Positions 35,600 through 47,289 of a stretch of 64,000 nt of DNA are shown here, piece after piece. Source of the DNA: Diphasiastrum complanatum (taxonomy: Eukaryota > Streptophyta > Lycopodiopsida > Lycopodiales > Lycopodiaceae); the NCBI GenBank assembly GCA_029204225.1, contig CM055092.1:70154252-70218251 (forward strand). The letters run 5' to 3'. How positions within the stretch are numbered: position 1 is the first letter of the stretch; the number at the start of each line of letters is the position of its first letter. The notes beneath the pieces were generated by a model that was not told the origin of the DNA, made no database searches, and saw nothing but the letters and a program-made list of their open reading frames with translations. Position numbers and translations under genes: made by a program.

Positions 35600-36081
35600 T
35601 GTCACAAGCCAGTCTCTTCAAGCTCGTGAATCCTAGAAGCCGGTGTGTAGAATGAACCTCCCAACCATAGGCACCCCCTCCTTGAGTCCTTCTACCTACT
35701 ATTCCCGTCACTGGCACATGGCATCCACCTGTGGGTGATCAGTCCACTTGGCATGCATGGCCCCTGTGACCTGTGAATACTGAGTGACTCATAGGGTACC
35801 ACCCCCGTGCCCCGACAAAGACCTGTGACCAAAGCTTTTAGTCACCCCGACTACTTGCCGGCTAGCATCTCGTCACTGACGGCTAGGGTCCCGACGGTCA
35901 AGACACACCGCGTCTCTGACAGCTTGTCAGGCGGCCACACCGGGTCACTGCTCGTGACGCACCGGTCCCAACTTGGGACAAATGTCCTCATCGGTCACCG
36001 GCCCTTGCCAATACTTGGCCTCAAGCCCTCTGGTGACCGGCCGTGCCGTGGTCATGATAGAGTCGTAACTGGACTCTAACA
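35600..36081 (-). repeat. LTR of chromovirus C (3' LTR)
   Basis: 482 bp with TG...CA ends, direct repeat of 38866-39340. The purine-rich strand next to it (CCAGAGGAGGGACGGAT, about 36082-36098 on minus) is the likely polypurine tract. Confidence 0.9.
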
Positions 36082-36102
36082 ATCCGTCCCTCCTCTGGCA
36101 AG

Positions 36103-36748
36103 TCATCGGTCCTCGATGACAAACTTTGGGTAAGACTTCTGCAATGCCTGTCGCATCTCCCAAGTAGCATCTGACAATCGATGCCCTTTCCAGGTTACTA
36201 GATACTCTCGAAGGAGACAATTCCACAATCGTCGCTCCCTTCGATCTAGGATTTTGTCTGGCCCATAACCTGTGGTGTCTTTCTCCTCAAGAGACACTAG
36301 ACCTTCCACCAGGCTATCACCATCGTGTAAACATCTCTTCAGTTTGCTAACATGGAATACTGGATGCACCTTGCATCCCACAGGTAGTTGTGGCTCACCT
36401 TCTTAATAATCAACCATGGTCCACAATACCTAGGAGGTAACTTGGCGCACTTTCCTGTAGTAGCACCTTCGACTTCGAAGGGACTAGTAAATACACCCAA
36501 TCTCCATTCTCAAATTCCCGATAGGTACGGTTCTCACGAGCATAACTCTCTGCCCTAGCTACAGCTTTGGACAAGTTATCTCGTGCCAACTCTAGCTTCT
36601 GCTGCATTTGAGCCAAAAACTCTACAACACTAGGTACCCTATGCGGAATCCCTATGATTGTAGGACTCAGTGGCCTAAAACCATAATTGAGCTCAAATGG
36701 ACTCAATCCAATGGACGCATGTCTCTTATCATTGTACGCGAACTCCAA
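36103..36748 (-). pseudogene. Chromovirus C: integrase C-terminus and chromodomain
   Basis: Two minus-strand frames, 36748-36410 and 36381-36103, separated by a frameshift. The first carries the integrase end (KRHASIGLSPFELNYGFRPL). The second carries VHPVFHVSKLKRCL and a chromodomain (LLREYLVTWKGHRLSDATWE). The HPVFHVS-to-chromodomain order is that of chromoviruses. Confidence 0.88.
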
Positions 36749-37669
36749 TAGCGGTAAATGTTTACCCAGTCTGTTCGCGTACTACTCACATATGCCCTAA
36801 GCATATCTTCCAAGATCTGATTCACTCGCTCTGTCTGACCATCCGTCTGAGGATGCTCAGAGCTACTCATCCGCAACAATGTTCCCAGCTTGGCGAACAC
36901 CTCAATCCAGAAATTTCCCGTAAACTCGGGATCCCTGTCAGAAACTATGGACTTCGGAAGACCATGTAACCTGACAATATTCTGAATAAACAATTCAGCC
37001 ACTTGCGGAGCTTTGACCTTCTTGGTCGTTGCGATGAAATGAGCCATCTTGGAAAATTTGTCTACCACTACCATAACGAAATTTAATCCATAGAGATGCT
37101 TTCCCACCTTCCATAGAGATTCTTTCCCACCTTCCTGTAGGTATCTCAATAAAATCCATAGAGAAGCTTTCCCACCTTCCTGTTATCTCAATAAAATCCA
37201 TAGAGATGCTTTCCCACCTTCCTGTAGGTGTCTCAAGTGGATGTAGCAAGCCCGGAGGACTTACTCTCTCGGCCTTGTTCACCTGACAAGCTGTGCAACG
37301 CTGGACATACCCTCTTACATCCCGATGCAAACGTGGCCAGAAATAATGCCTTCTCAAAATCTCACTGGTCTTATCAATACCATGGTGCCCTGCGCAGGGA
37401 CTATCATGGCATTCATGAAGTATCTTACGACGAAGACCCTTCACGTCTAGCACGAAAACTCTTCCATTTCTCAATAACATACCATCCTTCATGGTGTACG
37501 TTAGATATGTACTGGTGTGTGCCTCTACGGAAGCGACAGCCTCGACTGACTCTTCCGTTTGGTCGACTAACTTGCGCGCATTAGGCCACACACACTGACA
37601 ATGTGGGTCCTTTTCTTGAGCTTTCTTAATCTCCTCCATGAGACCACTGTCAACCACAGTAAAGCTCAT
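36703..37669 (-). pseudogene. Chromovirus C integrase with internal tandem repeats
   Basis: Minus-strand frames carry the zinc-binding motif (HECHDSPCAGHHGIDKT, CTACQVNKAE), the first catalytic Asp in SMDFIEI, the second in VSDRDPEF and the Glu in QTDGQTERVN. Between the first Asp and the TKMAHFI-type block the sequence is expanded by repeats of TGRWESxSMDFIEI and the reading frame shifts (about 37082-37234). The enzyme would therefore be non-functional. Confidence 0.88.
37082..37234. repeat. Short tandem repeats inside the integrase
   Basis: Three to four imperfect copies of a unit of about 25-50 bp containing ATCCATAGAGATGCTTTCCC and CACCTTCCTGTAGGTATCTC follow one another. The repeated segment covers the codons around the first catalytic aspartate. 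Confidence 0.85.
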
Positions 37670-38040
37670 CTAAAGTAGTATACGCGATAGTGCATCAACG
37701 ACCACATTTTCCTTCCCTCTTCGGAAGCGAATTTCCAAATGAAATTCCTGCATCAGCTCAGCCCACCGAGCTTGGCGGCCCTTCAAATCTGGTTGAGTGC
37801 AGAAATACCTTAAAGTATGATGATCTGTGTACACATAAAACTCGGCGCCATATAAATAATGTCTCCACATCTTGAGCGCATGTATAATCGCATACAGCTC
37901 TTGCTCGTGTGTAGGATATCTCTGTTGAGCTGGTGTCAACGTCTTACTCTCAAAGTCTACTGGTCTACCCTCTTGGCTCAACACTGCACCTACGGCAATG
38001 CCACTTGCATCCGTCTCTAGGTCAAAAGGTTTCTGGGTAT
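37670..38040 (-). pseudogene. Chromovirus C RNase H
   Basis: The minus strand codes TDASGIAVGAVL (frame adjoining the gag end), then LSQEGRPVDFESKTLTPAQQ, YPTHEQELYAIIHALK, YTDHHTLRYFCTQPD and RWAELMQEFHLEIRFRRGKE. These are the D-E-D pattern and adjoining blocks of gypsy RNase H. The RT that should precede it is absent, because the gag frame runs straight into it at about 38030-38050. Confidence 0.88.
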
Positions 38041-38678
38041 ATAGATCCCATCTTGCGCTTCAAAGTCTGCTGCATCTGGATAGGATCCTTCTGCGAAAAG
38101 CCTTTCTGACCAGCTTGGCCAGACTTTCGCAAACCCTTCTTCTGAGGCCAGCTTGGCGCTCCAGATTCAGCCTTGGTGCGCACATTACCTTCAAAGTTGA
38201 GAGCTGTAGCAACTGCCTCTTCTAAGGTCTTGCACCCTTCATTAAGCACTGAAGGCCTCAACTCTTCACGAAGGCCAAATATGAACTTGTGGACTACCAG
38301 CCACTCGGGAATCTCTTCCGGAATCTTGATAACCGTCTCATGATACCTATCAGCATATTCCTGCACCATGCACTGACTCTGACGATGCAAAAGCCAAGCA
38401 TCCGTCGCACACACATGCTCGTGTGGAGGAATAAACTGAGCTCTGAAAGCTCGCTTAAACTCAAGCCAGGTGGATGGAGCCTGATTAGACTTCAACAACT
38501 TGCGCCACCACCTGTCAGCAAAATCAGTAAAATGGTTGGATAGGTCTGAAAACAGCGCTGGAGCTGCAGTTAGAAAGTGCGCCCAGAATTCCCTCCAATT
38601 TGCACCCTTTTCCCTCCTTTTCAGCGATGAAAATTGGTTACATGAAGGCGATGGAGCATCTGAAAAAATTTTACCCAA
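38022..38678 (-). pseudogene. Chromovirus C gag
   Basis: About 218 codons. The Retrotrans_gag core contains FADRWWRKLLKSNQAPSTWL, EFKRAFRAQFIPPHEHV and QEYADRYHETVIKIPEEIPE. No zinc knuckle is visible before the deletion joins it to RNase H. No ATG was found at its beginning; the frame is open from the leader side. Confidence 0.82.
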
Positions 38679-38850
38679 ATTTTCTCCCTCAAAACAGATT
38701 TTTGTGGGCTCCTTGTATGCTGGAACAGCAACGCTGGAGGCCCACCTTTCTTCTCCAATCTATCTCCCACGTTTTCTCCCTCCAAAATCCTTCAAAAACA
38801 AGTTTCTACACTTTCTCTCTCTAGAACGACGTTTTCTCTCTCTAGAACGA

Positions 38851-38863
38851 GGCTCTGATACCA
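38851..38863 (-). promoter_or_regulatory. Primer binding site of chromovirus C
   Basis: On the minus strand TGGTATCAGAGCC begins two bases inside the 5' LTR. It is the same initiator Met-tRNA primer site as in chromovirus A. Confidence 0.92.
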
Positions 38864-38865
38864 AT

Positions 38866-39340
38866 TGTCACAAGCCAGTCTCTCCAAGCTCGTGAATCCT
38901 AGAAGCCGGTGTGTAGAATGAACGTCCCAACCATAGGCACCCCCTCCTTGAGTCCTACCTGCTATTCCTGTCACTGGCACATGGCATCCACCTGTGGGAG
39001 ATCAGTCCACTTGGCATGCATGGCCCCTATGACCTGTGAATACTGAGTGACTCATAGGGTACCACCCCCATGCCCCGACAAAGACCTGTGACCCTCTTGG
39101 TCACCCCGACTACTTGCCGGCTAGCATCTCGTCACTGACGGCTAGGGTCCTGACGATCAAGACACACCGCGTCTCTGACAGCTTGTCAGGCGGCCACACC
39201 AGGTCACTGTACGTGACATACCGGTCCCAACTTGGGACAGATGTCCTCATCGGTCACCGGCCCTTGCCAATACTTGGCCTCAGGCCCTCTGGTGACCGGC
39301 CATGCCGAGGTCATGATAGAGTTGTAACTGGACTCTAACA
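38866..39340 (-). repeat. LTR of chromovirus C (5' LTR)
   Basis: 475-bp partner of 35600-36081. A truncated relative of this LTR start is seen at 59461-59537. Confidence 0.9.
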
Positions 39341-39345
39341 CCATC

Positions 39346-39565
39346 TATCCCTGAATAAGTGTAATCTATCCAAACGCCTCTGTAACCCCTCAACTACAGA
39401 TGAAATCAATGCCATCATCTGCGTATGAGAAGGTGGATATAAGAATGTTGCCATGTCTACATCTGATGCCACCAGTCAATGACACCACGCTCTAGCTCAT
39501 CAATATAATCCAAAGAGTGTGGGAGAGAGGGAGCAACCCTGCTTCACCCCAATAGTACTCATGAC
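39346..39565 (-). pseudogene. LINE copy 1, RT fragment (minus strand)
   Basis: Read on the minus strand: MSTIGVKQGCSLSPTLFGLY, followed in shifted frame by FSYADDGIDFI. These are RT motifs B and C of non-LTR elements, with YADD as the catalytic block. It is continuous, apart from chromovirus C, with the LINE remainder at 34866-35594. It is cut at 39565 by a solo LTR. Confidence 0.78.
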
Positions 39566-40031
39566 TGTTACGAGCCTTTAATTGCAGCCCACCAACTCTA
39601 ACGGAACCGATAGAAGCTGGTAAACACAGTATAGGGCAAGACGATGTACACTCCATGTTGCATAGCCCAAGGGTTGAACCATTCGGGGGTGCCTTGGACA
39701 TTAGGGACGTGCCTAACCTGGATAATAGACGATTAGGACTGTGTGGGCTAATGACCACTTGCATGCCAACGTTGGTCCATACCTTGCCATTATGGCCTAA
39801 CTCCAATATAAGGCCCAACAACGGGTAAGGCTCGATACTAAAATGCAACTCAGTAGTTAGGTCTCCAGTCAACTGGCAATGGAGTCAGTGCACATGGCAT
39901 AATACATGCAATGAGTCTACACTGGGCTATAGGTGGGGCAATCTCTATAAAAAGGGAGTGCAAAGGCTGGATGGATTAGACTATGCTAGCCCTACTGTGT
40001 TTTTCGAGCTTCTAACAATGGCATCAGAGCC
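39566..40031 (+). repeat. Solo LTR with adjoining primer site
   Basis: The sequence from TGTTACGAGCC (39566) to CTTCTAACA (40017) has TG...CA ends and a TATA-like CTATAAAAAG near 39946. It is followed one base later by TGGCATCAGAGCC (40019-40031), the Met-tRNA primer site with one change. This is the mark of a plus-oriented LTR retrotransposon. No internal genes or second LTR were found, so it is a truncated remnant. Confidence 0.65.
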
Positions 40032-40589
40032 ATCTTGCCATCCTATTTTCAAATTCAGAGAGAATTAGCAGAGCCCTTCGTGAAGGCCATTTTCTCTTCT
40101 TGCATGTAGGATTTGGTGATAAAGAAAATTAGGAGCATTGAGGGTTCGTTGCTTTGAGCTTCAGCGAGCAAGGGAGGCCGCATATAGTAGGGTTCCCAGT
40201 CTTGCCACATTACAGCCTTATATGCAGCAGGGAAATGATGTACCGGTCTTTCCTCCTCACACTGGGCCAGTATCTCGAGATTATAGACTACCATGTTAGC
40301 TCATAGGATTCAGGTGAAGCCCTCTGTTCCACATGAGATCCTTCTTGCTGAGTTTGTTGTTCCATCTATACAGATAAATGCAGCTTTCCAACTTATTGTA
40401 TATATTCAGAGAGTTCAGGCACTTCTAGATACAGAGCGGAAATAAACACAAATAACACTTGCTTCCTCACATTCTCTTCATGATCAAGGCTACAGGTTGT
40501 CATGGTTTTCTTAGGCATCCCACCTCCTCCTTGAGTCATTTGGTATCTCCATTACCGATCTTCCCTCAAGCTTATTATTAGACTCATTT

Positions 40590-42001
40590 CATTGAGTTAG
40601 ACATAGCAAGGTTCCCAGTTTTGCCACAGTACTTGGACTCAAGATTATCACACAACCTCAGATTCACATTGGGCTAGCTCCACGTATCATCACATCAGTT
40701 GGCTATTGAGATTGGGAGGTTCCATGGTATTTCGAGAGAAGAGCGGATATGCCAGTTATGCTCTTTGGGTGAGGTGGAGTCTGAGGAGCAATTTATCTTC
40801 AGGTGCCCTGTACACTATGAGATTCGAGGGAGATACTATTGCCGGTTTTGTGACACGCCCACCACACTGCGATCACTCATAGCATATGAGAACTCCCACT
40901 GTGTTGCACTTATGATACGAGAGATGTACCTACTACGACGAGATCTATGTCAGATAGCTCAGCAGAGCGTAGCTTTCAGCCTTAGATTACCTCTTTCTTC
41001 TCTAGGAGAAGACCATGACGGGATTCAGAGCCTAATGATGATGAGGATGACGACGACGTACCATCCATCAAGATAAGAGGCAACGCACCACTCATAGTCA
41101 TGTTGTAGTTCGAGTTATTTGACCTATCATGAGGAACACGCGTCTCATCCTCCTAGATGACGTTAATAACTACAGGAGTTACCTCATGCTACAACTCGTA
41201 TCACATCCTTCTATAGCAGCAGTAGGATATGATGATAGTGATATACCTCATTTATGCTCCTATATATCTCATCTCAATTATTTCAGTTCATAGTATTAGA
41301 TATGTTGTTTCTTTCATTATTGTTTCGGACTTTGGAAAACCATTGAAGCAGGGTTGCTCTCTTTCACCAGTTCTCTTGTTGTTACACATTGATGAGTTCA
41401 CAATGTGGTGGATCTGGTTGTAGAAGTTTTGTTTTTGGAAGTCCATTCGGGATGCTCCAAATAAGTGTTGCACTTATGATGCGAGAGACGTTCCTACTGC
41501 GACGAGATATAAGTGAGATAACTCAGCAAAGTCGTCCTTGTTCCCAACCTCCGATTACCTTCTCTAGGAGAAGACCAACGGGACCCAAAGTCTGATGATG
41601 ATGATGATGATGACGACACACCTTTTCATAGAGATCGGCAAAAGGGCACTATTCATGGTCATGTTCTAGCTTGAGCTATTCGACCTATCATGAGAAGATC
41701 CACCTCTCATCCTTCTACACAACATTAGCGGCTACCAGAGTAACCTCATGTTGCAGCCCCCATCACATCCTTCTATAGCATCAATAGGACATGATGATAG
41801 TGCTATACCTCATTTTGGCATTTTAGTAGCACTTGTACTCCTGCATATCTCATTCATTTCAGTTCATAGTATTTAAATATGTTGTTTCTTTCGTTACTGT
41901 TTCGGAGACGTTTCATACGCTCCCATTGATACCACATACTTTACATGTACATTTTACTAGTCTTATATGCCTTTTGGCATGGAAAAGACATTAATAAAGC
42001 C

Positions 42002-42021
<20 letters not shown>
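40590..42021 (+). pseudogene. LINE copy 2, two 3'-terminal fragments
   Basis: The first fragment (about 40590-41076) codes the LINE C-terminal domain: HVSSHQLAIEIGRFHG in one frame, then ICQLCSLGEVESEEQFIFRC with a CX2C...HX4C-type finger, EIRGRYYCRF and CVALMIREMYLLRRDL. The second (about 41330-41600) has LKQGCSLSPVLLLLHIDEF joined to VALMMRETFLLRRD, an internal deletion. The 3' end (ACATGTACATTTTACTAGTC ... GACATTAATAAAGCC) then runs into a CT repeat at 42001-42021, the usual end of this family. The hAT-B element follows in the adjoining TA repeat. Confidence 0.75.

Positions 42022-42075
<54 letters not shown>
42022..42075. repeat. TA microsatellite, left of hAT-B
   Basis: About 27 TA units between the LINE's CT tail and the CATAG end of hAT-B. 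A TA run also follows the other end of the element (48307-48347), so the element appears to have inserted into it. Confidence 0.95.
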
Positions 42076-42077
<2 letters not shown>

Positions 42078-42170
42078 TAGGTCCCGCGGTACTGGGTACC
42101 GCGGATCCCGGTACCGCGGGACCATACTGGTACCGCGGTACCATGATGGTACCGCGGTACCACAATATAA
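42076..42170. repeat. Left terminal/subterminal repeats of hAT-B
   Basis: Repeated GGTACCGCGG and variants (GGTCCCGCGG, GGATCCCGGTACCGCGG) in both orientations. Related blocks occur at the right end and in the small elements at 48765-49455. In hAT elements such subterminal repeats bind the transposase. Confidence 0.88.
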
Positions 42171-42446
42171 TAATATATTTATTATTTAATATTTTTTTTA
42201 ATTTTTTTTTACCTAAACCTACCCGCCCCCCTCGCATTTCCTCTGAAATTTTTTTGAGCCCTCTCCGCCCTGCCATCGCTGCTGGTTTTTCTTGCCTGCC
42301 TTTGATTCCTTGCGTCGCCCATCGCCCACGCAACGCCCTGCCTTGCATCTGATTTCCTTTGCCCTGCACTCGCCCATTTTCAGCGTCTCTCCAACAGTGA
42401 ACCCTGCTGTTTTGTTTCCAGCAATCCATCCCTCATTTCATCTGCA

Positions 42447-45400
42447 ATGGTGCAATCCGACCTTTCCGGTCTGTGGGACGAGGTAGACATTGTCAGGCGG
42501 GTTGCCGACAAGGCCAACAAGACCGGTCAGAAGATCGTGCGCTGCCGATACTGTCTCGTCGAGTTTGCTGCATCCCTCACTCGCCTTAAAGGCCATCTGC
42601 TCGGTGCACGCGCCAAAAATGGTGCCACCTTGAATGCTGCCCCTTGTGGCAGCATGACCGTCCCCGACAGGCAGCGACTACTGGACACCTACGGGCCGCG
42701 GCTCGTGGCAGGGGAGAACACCATTTCGGAGGGCGTTCTCCGATTTTGCACCGCTCCTTATGTGACTAACCCAGAGTTGCTGCCTGCTTGGCTGGCACGC
42801 ACGAGGAGAGGGAGTGCATCCTCCTCTGGTCCCTTTGCCCCTCAGACAGCTCTGCCTCATGCACCCCCATCTGCTCAGATTCCGGTGGATCCCGTCCCAT
42901 CGCGTCCGACAGTTGCCACTGCGGTTCCACCACCACCCACTGTTGCTCGCACTCCACCAGTCTACGACTTTCTCATGGACTCTCCGCCACCCGAGCAGGC
43001 CCAGGATGGTACTGGGCGGGCCTTCGAGGATGTGGAAGAGACCCCTTCTTCCTTCCCTTCCCATCCGGATGACCTCCTCAGCCAGCAGTTTTCGTACCCC
43101 ATGCCAGATGTTGCCCCTCCACCAGTGCACCCCACCTATGCTGCTGCACCCATCCCTGCCAGTGCATCCCACTCTCCCCATTCCACGTCTATAGCCGATG
43201 CATCCACCAGCGCCCAGCCTGTCGCGTCATCGTCCATTCCCGTCACGGTTGGTGCACCGTGCTGGAGGTCCACCACCCGTCGTCCACCAGGGAGAGCCCT
43301 CGTGCAGCAGACCATTCGCGGCGCGCATCAGCCGCACATGGACAGAGAGGCCACACAGGCCGTGGCCAGTCTGGTTTACGAGCTGAACCTGCCCTTTGCC
43401 ATCACCGACTCTGAGCCCTTCAGAAGGGCCTTCCGCCTTGCACAGTCTGTCAGCCCTAGCTGGAGAGTCCCTAGTTCAGAGGTTGTCCGCACACACATGC
43501 TGAGGGATAGGGTCGAGTCCTTGTCTAGAGAGATGGAGCCTCTGCGTCGGCACTGGGCCACTTACGGTTGCAGCATCATGTCCGATGGCTGGACTGATGT
43601 CAGGAGGAGGCCGATCCTCAACATACTGGTCTCCAGCTGCATGGGCACACAGTTTTTGAGGGCAGTGGATTGCAGCAGGGGGGGGAGAGTCATATCTGCA
43701 GAGTTCATGTTTGATGTCATCAGGTCTTCCATCCTAGCCATAGGCCCACAGCATGTCGTCACGGTGGTGACGGACAATGCCACGAACTGCATTCAGATGG
43801 GTGTACTGCTAGAGGCCGAGTTCCCTCATATTGTTCATACCCCCTGTGCAGCCCACGACATAGACCTTTTGATGGGGGACATTGGAGCACTTCCCTGGGT
43901 TAGAGCCATCGTCCGGGAGGCCCTCTTCCTGGTGACTTTTGTCACCAGAAAGAGGCGTGTTCTTGCCATGTTCCGGGTGTTTAGCCATCTGGACCTCCGT
44001 AAGCCAGCCCCCACGCGCTTTGCATTCGACTTGGTGGTCATCGACCGTTTGATCAGGTGCAGGGCCCAGCTTCTACAGATGGTTGCCAGTGATCTTTGGG
44101 GTGCCAGTACATTTCCGCACACTGAGGATGGGGAGCACTTTTCTTCCACGGTGAGGGGAGACCAGTTCTGGAGGGATGCACAGACATTGTCAGGACTGCT
44201 TCGACCACTCTACATTGTGCTCCGCATGGCTGACAGCGAGGGGTCGACACTTGGACTGGTGTATGAGCTCATGGACCGGATTGGACAGTTCCTGCAGCTG
44301 CCCATCTTGCAGCCAGAGAGGTAAGCGGTACAGTGTTGCAATTGACCTTTATCTTTTCAGTACTTGCTAGTTTGTTTTTCTGTCAATGTTAAGCTTTTTC
44401 GTAATGCCCTAAACCACATGCCCCTCACCTGCAGGATGACAGAGCTGAAGTTCATATGGGAGACGCGATGGAACTACTTCCACAGGAGTATCCACAGCGT
44501 TGCACACATGCTGCATCCCCTCTTCCTCTCTCCGACACAGATCGCAGACAGGGAGCTCGAGGCCGATTGGCTTCAGTACATTCACAGGGTGGGTCCACAC
44601 ATAGGATTGGATCCTATCAGGCTCATGGAGGAGCTCGCTGCATTTCGTTTCGGCATGGGCACATTCGGCCACCCGGCTGCCCAGGATCCAGAGAGGAGGC
44701 AGCTACCCATTACCTGGTGGACCATGTTCGGTAGCACATACCCATCTATACAGCGTCTTGCACTGCGTGTCCTTTCTCAGGTATGCATCTCATTTTATCC
44801 TCCATTTTTTGTGTTTCGTTGAAGTTTCACCTTTGCCACAATGTGCTGAAGTATTTCAATGCACGCACCACAGGACTGTGCTGCCTCTGTGTGTGAGCGT
44901 AATTGGAGCACATGGGCACTGATTCACACGAGGAGAAGAAACCGGTTGTCAGTGAGTCAGTTGGAGCGGTTGGTGTTCTGTAGCACCAACGCACGTCTCG
45001 CCAGGAGGCTTCCGACCATTACGAGCGCATTGCAGGTGATAAGCTAATCTTTCATAGCATGTTGGTTGACTCCTGGTATGTTGGTTTCATTTCTTGAAAA
45101 AGTTGTCTCTCTGACATGCAAATTTTAAACCTTGCAGACGAAGATATCTGATTTGGAGCGCCAGGTTGACTTGCCTACGGACAGCACCCATCCCATGCCT
45201 GCAGATGACCTGGGCACACAGTTGATGGCAGAGAGAGAGAGGGAGCTTGCCGAGATGAGAGAGAGAGAGCTTGGGCTTGAGCACAGAGAGCCCCCATTGT
45301 ATGAGGCAGATGAGCCAGTGTCAGAGGATGAGCATGATGAGGATGAGCCCATTCGGGTTGTGTTTGCCAGACCAGAGAGGGATGAGGCAGATTATACAGG

Positions 45401-46766
45401 TGCAGGGCACACGCCACGGGCAGGGGTCACAGGTGCATCACGTGGCAGAGGTGGGACACATGGCACAGGTTATACCGGCAGACAGGCAGGGCACACAGGG
45501 GGGGGCAGTGGCATACCTACCTATGTCGACATGATGGAGGAGGCTCTTGATAGAGGGCAGAGTGGTTTAGATGCTGGTCCCGCAGATGTTTGGATGCGTG
45601 CAGCACAGAGTCATGGCCGTTACTACGACAGCACACCAGAGGAGGCACCTGATGACTTTCATTGCACAGATTGGGAGGCCATGCAGGGTCTACAGGGTGC
45701 ACATGATGAGGCACGGGATGAGGCTTGGGTTGATTCAGGGGTTGGTGCACAGGATGATTCAGAGGTCGGTGCACAGGATGATTTAGAGGCTGGTGCACAG
45801 GATGAGTCCCAGAGCCCAGAGCATTTGTATTCGGATGCCCAGCTGGCCGACTTGGTTGCCACATTGGATTCAGAGGCCCAGCAGATGCCGAGTGTCAGGG
45901 CGCCCCCATCATCTCTTGCCAGCATGCCACACACAGAGTCCCAGCCAGAGCAGCCGCATGAGGTGCCTACAGTTCCTCCAGCTCCTCAGAGGGTGTATGT
46001 GCGTCGCACAGCTCCTCCAGTGCCACCGATGCCATTTAGGCCTGCATCCCCTCCATCGCCGTCCACTTCTGCAGCACCAGGTCTCCATGGCAGGCCACCA
46101 TCTGTGCCCAGGTTTTCTCTTGCAGCGCCCACATCCACAGTGGCTCCTCCAGTGGCAGCACCCACGTCACATCCTCCTCCTTTGGCAGCACCCAGGATGT
46201 ACCAGTACCGGCCACCACAGCGCCCCTTTCAGTACATATCGCCACTGTACTCGCCTCCTGCACAGCCAGTTCCTCCACCTGCAGCAGCCCCACGGGCACA
46301 CACTCCACGAGCTCATCCTCCTCGCTCAGTTGCACAGGGAGTTCCCTCTTTTGCTTCCCTATCCCAGCCGGCCTCAGCTTCGGCCCAGCCTAGCCAGCCA
46401 GGTGATTTGCATGGGGGTGACGAGGCATTGACAGCTCCTCTTGTCAGCAAGAGACCAGGCAGGCCCAAGGGTGCACCGAACAAGAAAGGCAAGGCACAGA
46501 AACTGCCAGGGAGGAGAGGACGACCACGCAGGGCTCCAGGTACAGGTAGAGGTGCAGTATCACAGCCAGTTGGAGCAGGTGTTGTTGGTTTGGCCTGCTT
46601 GGGGGCTGATGCGGAGGCTGATTGGGAGGATGAGGATGACGAGTCTTCCCCCTCGGATACACAGCCCATGCCAGTTCCAGACAGGCAGAGATATCGGCTG
46701 CGAGAGTCAGCTCGGGGCCCTGAGTTGTCTCCAGAGCATTCGTCTGAGTCAGAGCCAGAGCATTGA
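42447..46766 (+). CDS. hAT-B transposase, four exons, 1336 residues
   Basis: Exons 42447-44320, 44435-44780, 44874-45035 and 45138-46766, all with GT...AG introns, join in frame to 1336 codons plus TGA. The protein catalyses excision and insertion of its element in the nucleus. Residues 30-70 form a BED-type zinc finger (C33, C36, H50, C67). Residues about 300-640 are the DUF659/hAT core with SDGWTD (near 379), VVTDNATN (near 441) and CAAH. Exons 2-3 carry the hAT C-terminal dimerisation block (CERNWSTWALIHTRRRNRL). Exon 4 adds some 540 residues: acidic repeats (GAQDD), a long Pro-rich region, and two AT-hooks near 1232-1262 (KRPGRPKG, RRGRPRR). This extension is unusual for hAT transposases. 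The start was chosen as the first ATG in frame with the BED finger. Confidence 0.9.
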
Positions 46767-47289
46767 TTGTGGCTCTATTGTTTTAGTTTCAGTAGTTTGT
46801 CTCTAGCAGTCGGTCTACCATTGTACTCAGATGATTTTTCACATTATATACAGTGTTTGGCCTACATTATTTGCTGCACATTGTGCGTATGTCGCTCTGT
46901 ACATGTGATGCTTTATTTTATGTTGAAGAATTCTATGTGCGTGTGTGAATCCTATTTTCATTTAATTTCGTTTGAAGTGAATGCTAGCTTCACATATATG
47001 CACCTACATCATGAGCACAACAATCACCCCTACACCCCAAACGACATTGAATAAACACATGTAATACATCTGCATTTAAAAAAATTACAAACATTGCATC
47101 TTACATGACCAGGCTCGCGTTGCACAAAAAACAACTATGTATATATTCAACCGTTGTATCAGGATAACATCACATATACTGTCATTTTTTTAAGCAGCCA
47201 TCTAGTTATTTGCTGCACCATAAACTGCCGAAAACTACATAGCAACAGTCCGCCACATACGGGTGGACCTCATCTATTCTAAACATCCC

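Larger units (their letters stand above)
35600..39340 (-). mobile_element. Chromovirus C, internally deleted, TSD CCATC
   Basis: A 3.7-kb Ty3/gypsy element on the minus strand. The LTRs are 35600-36081 and 38866-39340 (about 95 percent alike by eye), both TGTCACAAGCC...CTCTAACA. CCATC flanks it at 35595-35599 and 39341-39345. A Met-tRNA primer site and a polypurine tract are present. Gag is followed almost directly by RNase H, integrase and chromodomain. Protease and RT are missing, so the element cannot move by itself but keeps what is needed to be packaged. It lies inside a LINE. Confidence 0.92.

Noticed and set aside
41945-42429. Open frames spanning the TA repeat and the hAT-B left end
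   Set aside because: Low-complexity Ile/Tyr repeats created by the TA microsatellite.
42678-43181. Long antisense frames over the hAT-B transposase (for example minus 42678-43181 and 43835-44149)
   Set aside because: They mirror the GC-rich coding strand of the transposase and have no independent motifs.
45793-46431. 212-codon frame overlapping exon 4 of hAT-B
   Set aside because: A shifted reading of the Pro/Ser/His-rich coding repeat; exon 4 joins in frame with the hAT core and this frame does not.
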